From Ptychodera flava (lineage: Eukaryota; Hemichordata; Enteropneusta; Ptychoderidae): a stretch of 64,000 nucleotides of DNA. The position numbers and the translations under genes are program-made. The DNA lies in the NCBI RefSeq assembly GCF_041260155.1, contig NC_091940.1:4348501-4412500 (forward strand), written 5' to 3'. Shown here piece after piece: positions 24,832 to 37,804 of the stretch. The first letter of the stretch is position 1. Each line of letters begins with the position of its first letter. The notes beneath the pieces were generated by a model that made no database searches, had not been told where the DNA came from, and worked only from the letters and a program-made list of their open reading frames with translations.

Positions 24832-25716
24832 ACAGTTTTGTGTCGTCAGGAAACTTTACTGTCAAAGGAGCATGGCGATAAACTTAATTTTAAAGCACAC
24901 GTTGACTCAATAAATAATAAATGTCAGTCACGAGTATATTGTTTACAGAAACTGCGCTCACTTGGTGTAAGTCTGGATACTTTAAGAAATTTCTATCGCA
25001 GCTTTGTAGAATCTGTCCTAACTTTTTTCATTTTTATGTTGGTTCGGGGTTGAAGTGTGAATTGTAAAAATGTTTTAGGCAGAGTTGTTCATGTGTGTAG
25101 TAAAGTCGTCGGTGAAAAGCAAACAAGCCTAAATGAATTATACACCTGTAGGATCAGAAAGAAAGCCAACACAATAATAGATGACAAGCGTCACATTTTA
25201 TCTGGATTTTTTGAATTACTTCCATCTGGTCGCCGGTTTCGTGTACGAAAGTCGAAAACAAAGAGAACAAAAAACAGTTTTATACACAGTGCAATTAACA
25301 TTTTAAACAATACAAAATGAGAACTTTTAAACTTGTCATGTGTTAAATTTATCAGTCTTGTAATTACTTTTATGTATTTTTATAACCACGTTTTAATTTC
25401 TCTGTACAGAGATAATAAAGTTGTCTTGAATCTTGAATCTTGAATACGCTACGGACCCTGGCGAAGCAAATACCCTAGTGATCAGACCAGCAATATCTTG
25501 TGTATTTCGTGTGCGCCAGAAAGTGGAACAGGGATCGGAATGGGAAAAGGTTTTCAAACGCAATTATTTTATTCAAAGTTTACAGACATTTACACAAGAC
25601 ATCGGCCTCAATATGCGTGAACATAGGCGCAAAGTCGAGATAAAAATAATTTATAAAATATTGTAATCCAAATAAGTAAACAGTTTTGTGTCGTCAGGAA
25701 ACTTTACTGTCAAAGG
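24832..25716. repeat. 37-bp perfect direct repeats bracketing the LINE fragment
   Basis: The same 37 bases, beginning ACAGTTTTGTGTCGTCAGG and ending CTTTACTGTCAAAGG, occur at 24832-24868 and 25680-25716. They lie at the 5' edge of the LINE fragment and about 240 bp past its tail. Confidence 0.85.
24869..25443 (+). pseudogene. 5'-truncated LINE (CR1/Rex/Jockey-like) with heptamer tail
   Basis: The first frame reads GDKLNFKAHVDSINNKC and LQKLRSLGVSLDTLRNFYRS, the RT thumb. After a frame change the C-terminal tail reads VVGEKQTSLNELY, then FELLPSGRRFRVRKSKTKR and SFIHSAINILN before a stop at 25320. The 3' end is ATAATAAAGTTG followed by a short TCTTGAA tandem tail, as in LINEs without poly(A). 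It lies in the large cyclase intron. Confidence 0.8.
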
Positions 25717-26354
25717 TGCAGTTTGGATAATGGTACTAAGGTTTTCCAAATGTGTCATTATTCTTATTCGTTACTCTCTAGTTTTTTTTTATATTTCGTA
25801 CTTCCAACGATGTTGTTTTTCATTTTAGTGCGAATATTACCGGAGGATGGTATTTAAATATACATTTAAAAGCGTTCACTTTCACCTAGATCTACATTCA
25901 TCGCCTCGAGGATGGTAAGTCAAGGCAACGCGTCATGATTACAGTTACCAGATATTGGGAAACCTACTCCATCGAAGGATATCGTCAGTATCTACTCGAC
26001 AATTACAGCTCAAGGGAATCATGTTTCCGGCATAAATAGGACTCCGTTCTTTGCAACTGAAAACTGAAATCCTCACAGTTATGTGAACGTAGGTTACAAT
26101 AGCTTCGGTTTGGCGTACATTATCATGAATATCTTTACATGCACGGCCACATTTGGCCTGGAAACTTGCTGGAAAATCATGCGTTACATTTGCACTATAA
26201 AATAGCATTTCGCGTGTTATGGCCTAAGTTTTTTCAGAATTCTCAACACCTTAAATACGATTTTTGCCATCTTGGCGAGTCTTAAAAGTCTCATGCAGTC
26301 GACCATATTTTCAGTATGGCGGATTTGTACTGGTAAAATACATAAGATTACTGC

Positions 26355-26560
26355 CAAAGTAAGGGAGCGTTCAGGTAACGTGTCCGGGGGGGGCGGCAAA
26401 ATCAAGAGAAGGAGCATTTGACTTTGGAAAACTGCAGTGGGTCTTGCAAAGCCAAAGTAAGGGAGTGTTCAGGTAACGTGTCCGGGGGGGCGGCAAAGTC
26501 AAGGAAGGAGCATTTGACTTTGGAAAACTGCAGGGGGGGTCTTGCTTTTTTCAAACAGCA
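26355..26560. repeat. Two tandem copies of a transposon-end-like sequence
   Basis: TAAGGGAGCGTTCAGGTAAC, then GTGTCCGGGGGG, then GGAGCATTTGACTTTGG occur twice about 97 bp apart. The start resembles the TAA/GGGAGC end of the element at 56767, but no matching right end was found. Confidence 0.6.
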
Positions 26561-27029
26561 CATAGGGGAGGGGTCACTTGATTTTCTAAATTATGCACCA
26601 TGTCACAAATACTTGTTTCAGTATACAAGAACATTCCTGGAAATTAAGTGATTCTCATTGTTTTCATTCTCACTGTGGTGCGAATACAAGTACATGTGCT
26701 TTCTGTCTGATAAACACGTTGTCGTGGCAATTCTATACAGGCTTGTGACATTTCTTACAACAGCTTTTACCAGCCAAGTGGCAATGGCAGGTTCTTGCCT
26801 TGCTGTGGCATCCTTGCAAGCTATACGTGACATGGTATAGCATGTACTTTACATATGAAGCCATACATAAACGCAAAACATGATACTCGGACACTACTAA
26901 AGCCTAAGTGAATCTGTAGCAAAATAGTTTTAAAAATCTCATTAGGCTAATGCATTATGGATCTGTATTAAAGTAAGCTCTATTTAGGATAATACATTTA
27001 GTGCACAATGCTTAGTTTAAGTTTCAACT

Positions 27030-27720
27030 GTTACAGCTTTCTACTTACAGTTTGAGAAGTGTTTACGTATGAGACACGGCATAGCCTGTACCTTCTACAT
27101 TGGGGCACAGACAAATAGAAACTGTTTCTTCTATTTGTCTGTGATTGGGGCTCATGACGGAAAAGATGCCTATACTTGACACAAAATTGATTTTTATCCA
27201 TGATCAATCCTAAGTAAAGAAAAAATATATTTACGATTTATTATATTTATTGCACTATATTGCTGCAAAGTTTCAATTTCAATAGCCTTCAAATAAAGTT
27301 TTGGGGAGTGTTTATGTGTGAGACATGGCTTAACCTATGACTCATGGATGGCATACGATAGTTGACACAGATTATATTTATTCCATGATGAATCTGTGTC
27401 AAAGTAGGGTCTATTCAGGACGATACATCTATCGGACTATATATTTACTCGAAGTGTATCAACAGCCATTAAGTCAAATTTTGGGTAGTGTTTACCTATG
27501 AGACATAGCTTATAAGGCTATACCTTATGAATTTGGGGGCACACAAACTTACAATGGTTAATGCAGTTTATTTACTTCCTGATGGATCTAAAACACAGTA
27601 AGATATATATAGGATAGCATATTAAGCACACTTTGTTAGTTTGAAGTTTAAATATTAACATCTTTCTAATAAAAGAAGTGTTTTTGGGACATGGTTGAGT
27701 ATGGGTGCCCTATACACGGG
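27030..27720. repeat. Diverged tandem repeats, about 180-240-bp unit
   Basis: About four copies share AGTGTTTA(C/T)..(A/G)TGAGACA, then a GGCATAGCCTGTACC-like stretch and GGGGCACA. A short perfect hairpin, CACAGACAAATAGAA / TTCTATTTGTCTGTG, sits in the first copy (about 27106-27142). Confidence 0.5.
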
Positions 27721-27999
27721 CCACGGTTGCGCAAAACATACCACAGTTGTCTCAATTTATTTTTACTTTTTAATACTTTATAATCTTGCCTCTAGTATAA
27801 TGTGTTGCTACTCAAGTTATACTGGCATATCTTGATGGTGACTATTTGCGTGGACAACTTACGTAATCAGCCACAAAAGCGACGGCAATCGACCTTCCTT
27901 ACGTCTAAACAACCTGCTCATACAGCGATGCACGGCCCCTTTCATGGAAGGGCCGCACAGAGTGGGTTTGGAAAGCGATGGCGGCTACCGTGACATTTA

Positions 28000-29900
28000 G
28001 TAATATCATTCCATGGTGTAGGACGATTCCACCAGTGCACAGCTTCAGCATTCACACTTTCAATATATGCTGCCAACGTAGGTTTTAAAATTTCGATGAT
28101 AAAGCTGATTACGACAGTAAAATTAAACACATATGAAGAAAATGAGGATGCTCAGCATTCTCTTAAAAGCCCACACACATTTCACGACCGACAACTAGTC
28201 ATTTAGTCCATCAAACATTGGGTCAAACTTTCGGTGCCTTGTTTCACACTTTGTAGTCACTGTTTTTTTACGAATGACAATGGTTGTAGACAGCCTCGTA
28301 TTCATTGGCATTGTCAGTCAATGTATTCGAATGAGTAGAATCTGAACACAGAACTGGTATATCCTTTTATTTCAAAAACTCAGGAAGAGCACAGCTTTCA
28401 TGCTCTCTGCTGTGCGAAATTTACTACTTCTGTGCGAAATTTACTACTTGAGAGAGAACTCCTGAACAGATGAGGAATACATGTGAAAATTCCATAACGA
28501 TGATCAAAGTAAGCATATAATATTCATTATCATACATGCTGTGCCTGTATTGCCATTCTTCTATTGTTCAGACGGTACTGATATGAGCCCATATTTTAAC
28601 TAGTGAAAATACGAATTATATTTTCACTGTAACCGAACTACTTATACGACGCGTACGCGTGACCTTCGCTGTATGCATGACCTCCGTTGGTATATGTACA
28701 TACAAAACAGCTGAGCGAATAAGACAAATGACAATCCGAAACGTCATTATGATTATGGTCAAAATTCTGTTGTTTGCAGTCACTTCATGGGCATTGCACT
28801 TAGGCACAAGTACAGTTGTACCAAAAACATACAAACAAACGTATTGAAAATTTGTATAATTTGCCGACACCTGTCAATTCACGGCCGGTCCCGTGGCGGT
28901 GCACGGTGCAGTGTTTTCGTGTCGTCTACGCTGCTGAAGATTACACCATGGATGTATGATTACACGCAATGATATCGGTTGACAGAGCATCATGATAGAA
29001 TCGCTTTACGACAAGTTTCCTGTTGATGAGCTTCAAGTATCTGGGCGGTGAATTACATCGTTTACAGTCGTAAATGAGCCACGAAAATCCAACCGCACTG
29101 AAAATACTCGCGACAGACAAGGTTGAAGGTGCACATGATATTTCCGATTTGTACCTGTCAGTGCACAGGTCATGATCGTCACGTGTCTGGTGGCACCGAT
29201 GCGGTGCGGGTTTCACATACAATGTACCATCTAGAGAAAGTCAAACTTTCGCTTGGGTTGTTAAAGGAAGCTTAGTTCTATTTAGGCAAGCCAGGAACGA
29301 AAATATACGAGCAGACGACGGAAATACCTTTGAAATGTTTTATTCGTACAGCAACAAAATCACGAACGAGTTGCGACATATACAGCTTACAGTGTACTCA
29401 CTTCATGTTTTCATTCATCCGCTTACTGAGATGGTAAATTCGGCAAATTTGACGTCTGGGAACATGTATAATTCTTCGAGATAAACTGACTGGTATGGGT
29501 ATTATATCCACTGTATGTGCATTCAATTCATAGATGTCGCAGAGTGCTCGCTCTCTGTGCTCTCAGCTGTTCATACTCGATAGAGTTTGAGCGTGGCGCG
29601 AGTATTTTGACCCGATTTTTGGGGCCTCACAACTTTCACGCAGGGATGAGGGTATGTATCAAAACACGAAAACACACCCATTTTATAAACTCCCGCCTAT
29701 GTTTTACATCCATCGTCATTTGAAACTAAAAATAAATCTTCTTCAAATTGTGAAAACCTGTGTCGACATCGTAATATCTAAATTGTTGGCTTTAAAAGTG
29801 CTCCATAAACCCTCCTTTGAAGTGGAATGGGCCAATAGCGGAATAATATCAAGAAGTGATACGGTTGTCATCACTCCTTAGCAACCAACTTTTTATAAGT
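28000..29900. other. Cyclase intron sequence without supported exon
   Basis: A locally GC-richer, CpG-containing patch lies near 28870-29230 with open frames on both strands, but no domain or convincing splice pair is visible. Confidence 0.35.
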
Positions 29901-30000
29901 ACAGCCTGGAGGAAGCAAGGTCGATTTCAAGTTGATTTCGTCGCTAATTTCGGAACGTCCGTAGGAAAACAGTCATAACCAAAGCATGCATGTATGATAA

Positions 30001-30149
30001 AGGGGTTATTACACGAAGTTAGGGCGATACCGCGTCGTATTCTCGTGATGTGTCCGTATTTTGACTCGTTGCTGCGCAACTCGTCAAAATACGGACACAT
30101 CACTCAATACGACGCGGTATCGCCCAAACTTCGTGTAGGATAACCCCTA
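30001..30149. repeat. Long fold-back, about 150 bp
   Basis: Arms AGGGGTTATTACACGAAGTT / AACTTCGTGTAGGATAACCCCT and GGGCGATACCGCGTCGTAT / ATACGACGCGGTATCGCCC, with TGTCCGTATTTTGACTCGTT and its inverse, pair over about 70 bp. The centre is GTTGCTGCGCAAC. It is probably a non-autonomous fold-back transposon. Confidence 0.8.
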
Positions 30150-32937
30150 AGTCTTGGCTAGATCCAAATATCGCATGTAGCTGATTAAAATTACACTTTT
30201 AGTATTTCCCATCTACAATTTTGTAGATCTACGTATATGAAGTATAGGAAATGAAGTGAAATGTAGTGCGTGCATTCTACTGAATAGAAACGCCGATTCT
30301 TCGATGTAAGGCGATCATAATTGAGTATATACGGTTGCTGAATCGATCGCGATTGTCAACAATCTCAACTGGATGTTTGGCTTATTTGAACTCATTTTCC
30401 ACATTTCATACATCTCCAGTCAGTTTCTGGACCGCCTACGTGATTAATGCATATTTTATGCACTGCACTTCTATGATACATGAAGGTCACGCGTAATAGG
30501 GAATTGAGAAGAATGGGCATCATGCATATTGCACGAGAGTTGTCGTCAAGGCCAAGAGTAAGATTACACAAAGCATTAAAGTAAAGAGAGGAAACAAGCT
30601 TGGAAAATCGAATCACTGTATACATCATGTGACCTTGATTCGGTGTTACAATGGAGAGATATCAAAATAATTTCATGAAAGACACGCTGTCTGCAGAACA
30701 AAATAATAGGCCTTTCATTTTAATGTCAGTCATTAAATATATCTTAACTTTGTTAAAGATTTCAGGGTCCGTGTATTACAATACAACTGGTAGAGTCTGA
30801 ATTTCATGCTTGTATCAATACCTGATACATTTCATAACGTCTGAAAATTTCTGAGAATGTAAAGACGACAGCGAACGATTCAACGCCCACGGTTAGGTTG
30901 CTGATGTTGAAAACGTTCTGGTGAATTTCTACTGTTTACGGAATACCAGCCTTTTCAATACGTTTGGATACTGTTTCATTCTCTTGGTTTTAAAACTGAT
31001 CGAGTGGCTAAGTTCAAATTTTATTCTACTGTGGTGAATTTAGACACCACCTTGATAAAACGAAGGCTACCAAGGGTTAAATTTCGAAATTCAGTAGACT
31101 TTGAGATATGGCGGATACTCTGATCCAACGAAATTACAAAAAACAAGATATTTGCTACTATCAGAAAGGTTGTCTGACATGGTTAGCCGTATGCTGATTA
31201 CAGACATATGTACAAACTCGTAAAGTTCCAGCTAGACGTGTTTGATAAATTTTGAGGTTTGTTTCATTTGTTTAATTGCTTACAATTAAAATTTAAAAAA
31301 TACGTGTTCTCGTGATCAATATGCATTTCCGTCGCAACTGTTGCTCTTCGTCATCGCCTAAAAACATTCTATCTTCCATACAGATTCACAGACCTAGTAA
31401 CAGATGCCGAGATCCAACAGTTGACAATCCCGTACACTCATGGTCACCTTTAAACAAGTGGTCACGCAATCAATTTTGTCGTAATTGATATGACGGAATA
31501 GCTCACTAATGCATATTAATACTGCTCCCTACAGTCTGACCAAACTTATGAAATACTGGTATGCCATGTACCAGGAACGGATCACGGACTGTTCTGTGTA
31601 CCTGGACATTCTTCTGCGAAATACCTAAAATGAATGATTGATGTAATGATGGGCTACATAAGATCTCGGTAAACACTGTATCTAGGATTGTTCAAGGTGT
31701 ATTCCTCCTGAATGTGTGAAATTCATATCAACCTGTCTGTAACTGAGCTTGACATGGAAGGTATACGCGTTTTATCGATAACTCGCACGATTAAAATTAA
31801 AGAACATGGCACCCCTGCTCAAGCAATGATATAGAAAATCGACAAAAAAATTATAAAATCAAGCCAGTCGTACGATAAAAATCGAATTTTCACCATCACA
31901 CCGAAATGACAAAATTTGTCCAAATCTTAGATCACCATAGATAATAAGCTATTTCTATAATAATAAATTGCATGACTATTCATTGAGTAATCTTTACCTT
32001 GATGGTTGATTTCAACCATGCGATTTTGTGTCCCTGGTATCCACCCTGCAGTGTAGGGATTAATAAAGATTGAAGAAAAGCTAATTACTCCTTCATTTTG
32101 TCGAAGATAAAACAACTTAGAATAGTGCAGCACATCTTTTTAATTAGTTGGGTGTAAAATATTCCCATGATTATCGCATGCATAGAATGGATTTCTTATC
32201 GACAGACCAGTAGTACAAAGGAAAAGACATAAATGCCTCAGTCATGCAATTAGTCTTTCGCATAGAACCGGTAATAACTACTATATATAGTATTGATTAT
32301 CATCCGACATTTCCGTAAGGTTCTCTGGCAAATTCATGGAAAAGATTTGATTAACGGGAACGTTTATGAAAATTGATATACAATGGCGTCTACGGTTACC
32401 CACAGTACAATTCGGCAGGTAGAAACGGTCATTGAGTATTGCACAACCGGGAATGTACTAAACATTCATAGCAGTAAGCCATACTCGTCACGTGACCCTT
32501 TATTCCTGTCGCGATAAGTTTACACACACCAAACTTCCAATTCATTTAGGTATACCGCTGGTGATGTTGTTGTATTCTTACATGTCTGTTATCACATCCC
32601 CCCCGTGAAGCCGTCGTTTTATGGAGGAAGTGAACGTCGTCATGGGGAGTCTACGAGATAAGCTCAAGGGGTCATTCATTTAGGCCCAAGGGGTTGGTAA
32701 CGGTCTGTGGGTTGGTGAAATAAAATGTGAACGGTACAACTACACTCTCATTTGTCTCACGTGTCATTTGTTTAGAATAATATATATTTTAACTAATTTC
32801 ATTTTCACATGCGGATTTTTCATCGGTGCTAGCCTTCCTCAAAAATGTCCACATAGAATGATTCCCTTTATAAAATGGTATCAACTGCAATCACTCCAAG
32901 CGCGAATATTGACCTGTAATGTTTCACAAACGTACAC

Positions 32938-33838
32938 CAGTCCGGGTCAGCTCCAAAATTGGAGATCATTATGATAATGTATTCCGGCATTCAGCCAATC
33001 ATCGACCAGATTACATCATTAATAAAGTACAGGTCACGCTGGGTCACAAATTACCCACCAAGTGTGATCGGCAGTTTTGGGCCGCTTATTAAGCCCCTGT
33101 CTTGTGAATTTCGACGAATTTCGACAGTCAACATAATCCACGTGTTCTGCAGAAGGTCATGTCGAACAAGGAGTCCGATTAGTGAACAAATATTCGAAAT
33201 ATTGACGATTCATTTCTACCCCCAGTTTATCGATTTCGCTCAAGTACCGAGAATCATTTTGTGGATGTTCGTCATCTCTATTAGAAATACTGTTATAAAG
33301 GTTATTTGTGTAGGTACGCGTATAACATTTTGCAAGAAAGAAGAGCAATGTCAGAGCTTTAAAACGATACCTGTTTTGTAGTTGTCAAACGCAGACTAAA
33401 AATGGTACGCGATTTTGAAAATGTGTTGACAGAGTGGCCACACAACTGTTCCCCATACGGTAGAATTTGTATCGCTGCCATCTCCGATACAAATGGGGTA
33501 TTCTGAACGATCTGTGTAGGTACACGATTTATATTTCGCAGGACTTCAAGCCAGAGTCTAGGAATCACAGCGATATATGTGGTTTGGTTGTCTTAGCCAG
33601 AATAAAACTGGTACGCGATTTTGAAATTGTGTTTTGACAGAGTAGCCACACAACTGTTCGACATTATGGCAGAATACGGCGCGGGAGTTCGACACAGTAT
33701 GGCGTACGTAACGAAGGACGCATGTGGAGGTTGCCAGGAAATACAATTTTTACTGATGGCGCGCTGGCCGCTGATTGGCTAATGAGAGGGGAAAATATTA
33801 TGGTATAGCGTCTCCAATTTTGGAGCTGACCCGGACTG
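32938..33838. mobile_element. Non-autonomous inverted-repeat element with TACAC duplication
   Basis: Both ends carry CAGTCCGGGTCAGCTCCAAA (continuing ATTGGAGA) in inverted orientation. TACAC flanks both sides (32933-32937 and 33839-33843). Inside, GGTACGCGATTTTGAAA with a following GCCACACAACTGTTC occurs twice, about 210 bp apart. The short open frames inside show no transposase motif. Confidence 0.8.
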
Positions 33839-33968
33839 TACACGCGCGCACTCTGTGCACTGACCAAGCGACATGTACCAATTTCAAGTGAAGTACTGCG
33901 GGACGAAAATACGTCACATTTATGGTGACGGCATTAAAACGTATTTTTAACTTGTGTGCCTGATTAAG

Positions 33969-34151
33969 GAAAATATCTCAAGTTTGAAAACGGCTGAATT
34001 TCAAATTCAGTATCGGAATGATGAAGAAGACACTATAAAGTTATCCAACAATGAACTCGATGTCAATGATTTGTATCGTTGCTCAGAAACTCTTCCGAAC
34101 GCGGAATACAAGCAGGTAAAATTAGAGGTCGTAGAAGATTCCTCTCACTAA
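33969..34151 (+). CDS. Candidate exon with PB1-like sequence
   Basis: The frame reads ISSLKTAEFQIQYRNDEEDT, then IKLSNNELDVNDLYRCSE and YKQVKLEVVEDSSH-stop. The pattern F-x-I-Q-Y-R-(N/D)-(D/E)3-D-T-(I)-x-L followed by V-K-L-x-V resembles a PB1 domain, an adaptor fold that pairs through acidic and basic faces. There is no ATG at the start of the frame. A weak acceptor, CTGATTAAG, precedes it at 33968, so it would be a last exon. I found no upstream partner exon. It could be a captured or orphan gene fragment. Confidence 0.35.
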   Translation, partial: ENISSLKTAEFQIQYRNDEEDTIKLSNNELDVNDLYRCSETLPNAEYKQVKLEVVEDSSH

Positions 34152-34415
34152 GTACGCGGCAAGCGACTCTCTTCGAAATGACGTGAGTTGGAAGAATATT
34201 CGTTCGCTTTCTCCCGGCTTCGTCGAAAAGTGTACTTGCAGTGGATCAAGGCTTGTAACCATGTCGATGTATCGAACGACACGTTCTATATTTTGCTCTG
34301 TAAGTTGTTCTGCAGGTACCTGCGATATCCTCTTGTAACTATAGTTCAAATCTCGTTTAAAGATGTCGTATATAGTTCTGTGGGCAGGGCAAGGAATCGA
34401 TGTCACAGATTTCAC
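34122..34415 (-). pseudogene. IS630/Tc1-like DDE transposase fragment, frameshifted
   Basis: The frame reads RTIYDIFKRDLNYSYKRISQ, then VPAEQLTEQNIERVVRYI and LDPLQVHF. This is the helix-turn-helix plus linker of an IS630/Tc1-type transposase leading into the first catalytic Asp. One base out of frame, the sequence continues FDEAGRKRTN, so the first D of the DDE triad lies just past a frameshift near 34232. The rest of the catalytic domain is absent. It is a dead fragment, overlapping the PB1-like frame by 30 bp on the other strand. Confidence 0.7.
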
Positions 34416-35539
34416 TATTTAAAAGCTCCGCGCGAACTCATTGTTGTTGTTTTCGTCCAGGCGCGTTAAGCAACAGGTTACTCACGATCACACCAATGGT
34501 AGTATAATATAAAACCAACCATAGTCATGGAAAGACAGCGTCCAGAAGGCCAATGCTCCGGGTACGCTTCATGGGTAGTGCAAGACTCCAATTGGAAAGA
34601 CTTAAACTTTTCACATACGTTCCTCAAGGTAACTTTCAATCTTTGTTCAAATCAATAATAAAAGAGGGGGTCGTCGTGTAAATTTTGGTATGGGAACCAA
34701 TTACCTTAAATTTAGCGATATTTGAATCTCAAAATGGACATCATCTCTTTATTTCTATATTTTATTGCTGTCTCTGCCGATTCTATTTTAGACTAGGGAA
34801 GAGTGACATTACGACGTGACAATACTACCGGCTTTACCGGCTGAGATTAATTGAGATTTGACGCTTTCAGCTTTAAAACTATTCAGTGACTATTCAGACC
34901 CCAAAAGGAGCAATTGATTTGGCTAGATCTGCTGAGATAGCAGCTTAATCTTCTCCATACTTTTGTATGATGAGAAGTGTGCGAAACAAGGATGTTGTCG
35001 TATGTTGTCTTCAAGAAAATTCAACGTACAGTAGGTGCAATCAGATTACACTGCAATCCTTAACTAAATTCCGAATCGCTACTCTAGATTCTGTAATGTC
35101 AACTTTAGGACCCTTGTAATTCTAAATAAACGGTTGAATCGGCTCTAGTCCATGATGCTAATATATTGTCAAGATGACGTAACACCGCAATTTTGCAGGT
35201 ATAAACACACTGCAAGGTCACCTATGTGGCCTACCAAACTAGCCGGCATACAAGACTTTGGAATTCGAACCTATTTGATATCTAATAGCAAATGTAACAG
35301 GTAAGCTCGTCGATGTTTTGTTCGACAAAATGCTGAGGACATCGGTCAAATCAATGTTTACCATACTCTGGAATTGCTGGGTCAGGCGGCGTGGACATCT
35401 TTCAAAAAATACAGAGACACTCGATGTTTCAAGTGAAAAGTCCTTCGAACCCGTCTCTCTGGCAATCTATCGTCTTGTGTAAAGATTCCAGACAAAGAGG
35501 ATACAAGGGATTAATGTTTCGAGATTAGTTGTTTCTTAC

Positions 35540-35806
35540 AATTATTTCGTTTCCTGGCCTACTAACATTTCTCAAAAGTTTGCCACAGATATGATTATTT
35601 GACAATCGCCTACATGAACCTTCTGATGACTTCGGACATCGTTCAATTATCGTCCCGTCATCGTAAAGAATCAAAGAATCATGCACAATCTTCACATACA
35701 AAGAGATATTTTCTTTCATGTGACATAGACCAATGGGAAAACATGTGAGAACTTGAGAGGAGTTTGTAAAATTATTAATGACCTCAATTCTATTTCTGGG
35801 AATTCC
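35540..35806 (-). CDS. Candidate 89-codon exon of unknown gene, inside the cyclase intron
   Basis: This open segment is bounded by an acceptor-like TTGATCAAG and a donor GTAAGA. It is exactly 267 nt, phase 0 on both sides. It reads GIPRNRIEVINNFTNSSQVL, then VKIVHDSLILYDDGTIIERC and HICGKLLRNVSRPGNEII. The cysteines, the DSLILYDDG stretch and the closing CGKL...GN-x-I weakly recall the second half of a CUB domain, which is extracellular. It lies on the same strand as the cyclase and could belong to a nested gene, be a cassette exon, or be chance. Confidence 0.25.
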
Positions 35807-36999
35807 CTTGATCAAGTTAACCAATAATACCCATAAAATGGACCTACACCTAGAGCACAATGAAAATACTGAATTACACAGATACAATTATCAACCATTG
35901 GTTGCCTTTTTCATATTCTACAATAAAGAGAGTCGATTTTGAGAGAAACATCAGGTTTAACGTCTACATTTGAAAATAATTATCTATTTATTGTAATCTT
36001 GGATACAAAAAGAATTTAGTATTGTTTTGATTTCTTGAAACATGCTGAAATACTGGTCAACTTTGCACAACCTTAATTCTGCTTGCAACCAAAGAAGATC
36101 GTTAATTTACGGTCTGTGCAAAAACTTTAGTTCAAAATTCAAGTCTACAGTTCTCACTATGCATGTATCGTTACATAAAGTTTTTGGACCTTAACCGAGT
36201 TTTTGTAATCTTAAATGGCGGTGTCTTTCATACAGATAAGGATATCAGCTTTCTCTCATATTGTGGTAATGTTTCTTTGTTATTTATAGAAAAGTCAGTC
36301 TGAAAAGGAAAATTCATTTTGCCTTGACGCTACAAACGAGATTAATTTGTTTGCATTCGTCAAAGGGACGAATTTTGATACTTTATATGTGCCGTCGTGA
36401 TCTTGTACTTTGACTATCTGTAAGTATTCCATGTTTCTTGATATCACAAAAAAGAGCGACTTTGTCCCTTTAAACAGGAATCCCCGACTCCATTGTAGTC
36501 TAGTCTAGCAGAATGGAGTTAAAATAGTGTCAAACGCTTTCTTTAAATCAAGGACTACTATCAACGATTTGACTCTGTGTAAAACTTCATATATTGATTT
36601 TATCTTAAATTTTGTTTGTGTTGTGTTTTCAAGCCCAGCTAATCATTATCTAATAAACGTATCTGGCAATACCAAGGTAGTATTAAGATAGAAAAAACAG
36701 TAATTGATTTGATGATGAAACCACTTTATAAAACTTTTTTCGTCATTTTACACTGCTATAATTTGAAAAGTAAAAAAAATTGTTTAAAGTACAGCTTTTA
36801 TTAATGCATTGCCAAGGCGTAGAAAAAATGTACGTTTCCGTTAGCATGCCCTCAGAAAATAGTGTAGGTCGATTGGTCGGGAACTTTTTGTGATTCTTTA
36901 TATTTATTTCAGTTTGACCCATAAAATACAACAAAATTCGGCAAAACCATGAGTGATTTTTGAAAACGAGAGAAATCGTTTAGGGTCGGAGGGTTTTGA

Positions 37000-37063
37000 A
37001 TAGGGTAGGTCGCGTTAAGAGGAACACATATTTTTTTGCTCACGTGAGCATAAGTCGCAGCAA

Positions 37064-37150
<87 letters not shown>

Positions 37151-37804
37151 GTGCTCAATATCTCAAAAACGGCTCATCAGATCAGAATCAAATCTGGTAC
37201 ATAGATTCAGTTTGCAAATGGCAAGAACTGATTAGTTTTTAGTGGATGTGGCTTGCTTACTTTTTGCTCATTTGCATAATTAATGATTTTAGAAAAACGG
37301 GATATACATTGAGAACGACTGCACACAATTTGATGAGATTTGCTACAAATGTTGATCACATCAAGATAAATCAGCTGTGAAAGTTATTAAGGGGTGACGT
37401 GAAAGATAATTACTAATTTGCATATTTAATGAAATTTCCTAATTAGGGGTATATATCTGAATTTACTTGATCAAAATTGAGGAAACTTGGTATGCATATT
37501 GAAGACACTATGATTTAACATTATTGAAAGTCATTAAGCATTTTTACTTCATCCAAATCGTAATTTGCATATTTAACGGCCTTTCGAAATTAAGGATATA
37601 TATTTGAATTTACATAACCAAAATTGATGAAACTTGCTATGTACATTAAAGATACTATGATAGAACATTATTAAATGTCATTAAGCATTTTTACTTCAGC
37701 CAATTCCTAATTTGCATATTTAATGAACTTTCCTAATAGGGGTATTTATCTGAATTGACGAGACCAAAGTTGACGAAACTGGCTATGTACATTAAAGATA
37801 CTAT
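37000..37804. repeat. Tandem array, about 155-bp unit, with (GTCT)n head; left part
   Basis: A GTCT microsatellite (37064-37151) is followed by degenerate units containing GAAACTTGCTATGTACATTA, AAGATACTATGATAGAAC, GTCATTAAGCATTTTTACTT and CCTAATTTGCATATTTAATG. The array continues at 41640-42440 beyond the inserted element. Confidence 0.8.

Noticed and set aside
32959..33381. 140-residue + strand frame
   Set aside because: It lies within the TACAC-flanked inverted-repeat element, shows no transposase or other motif, and overlaps an opposite frame.
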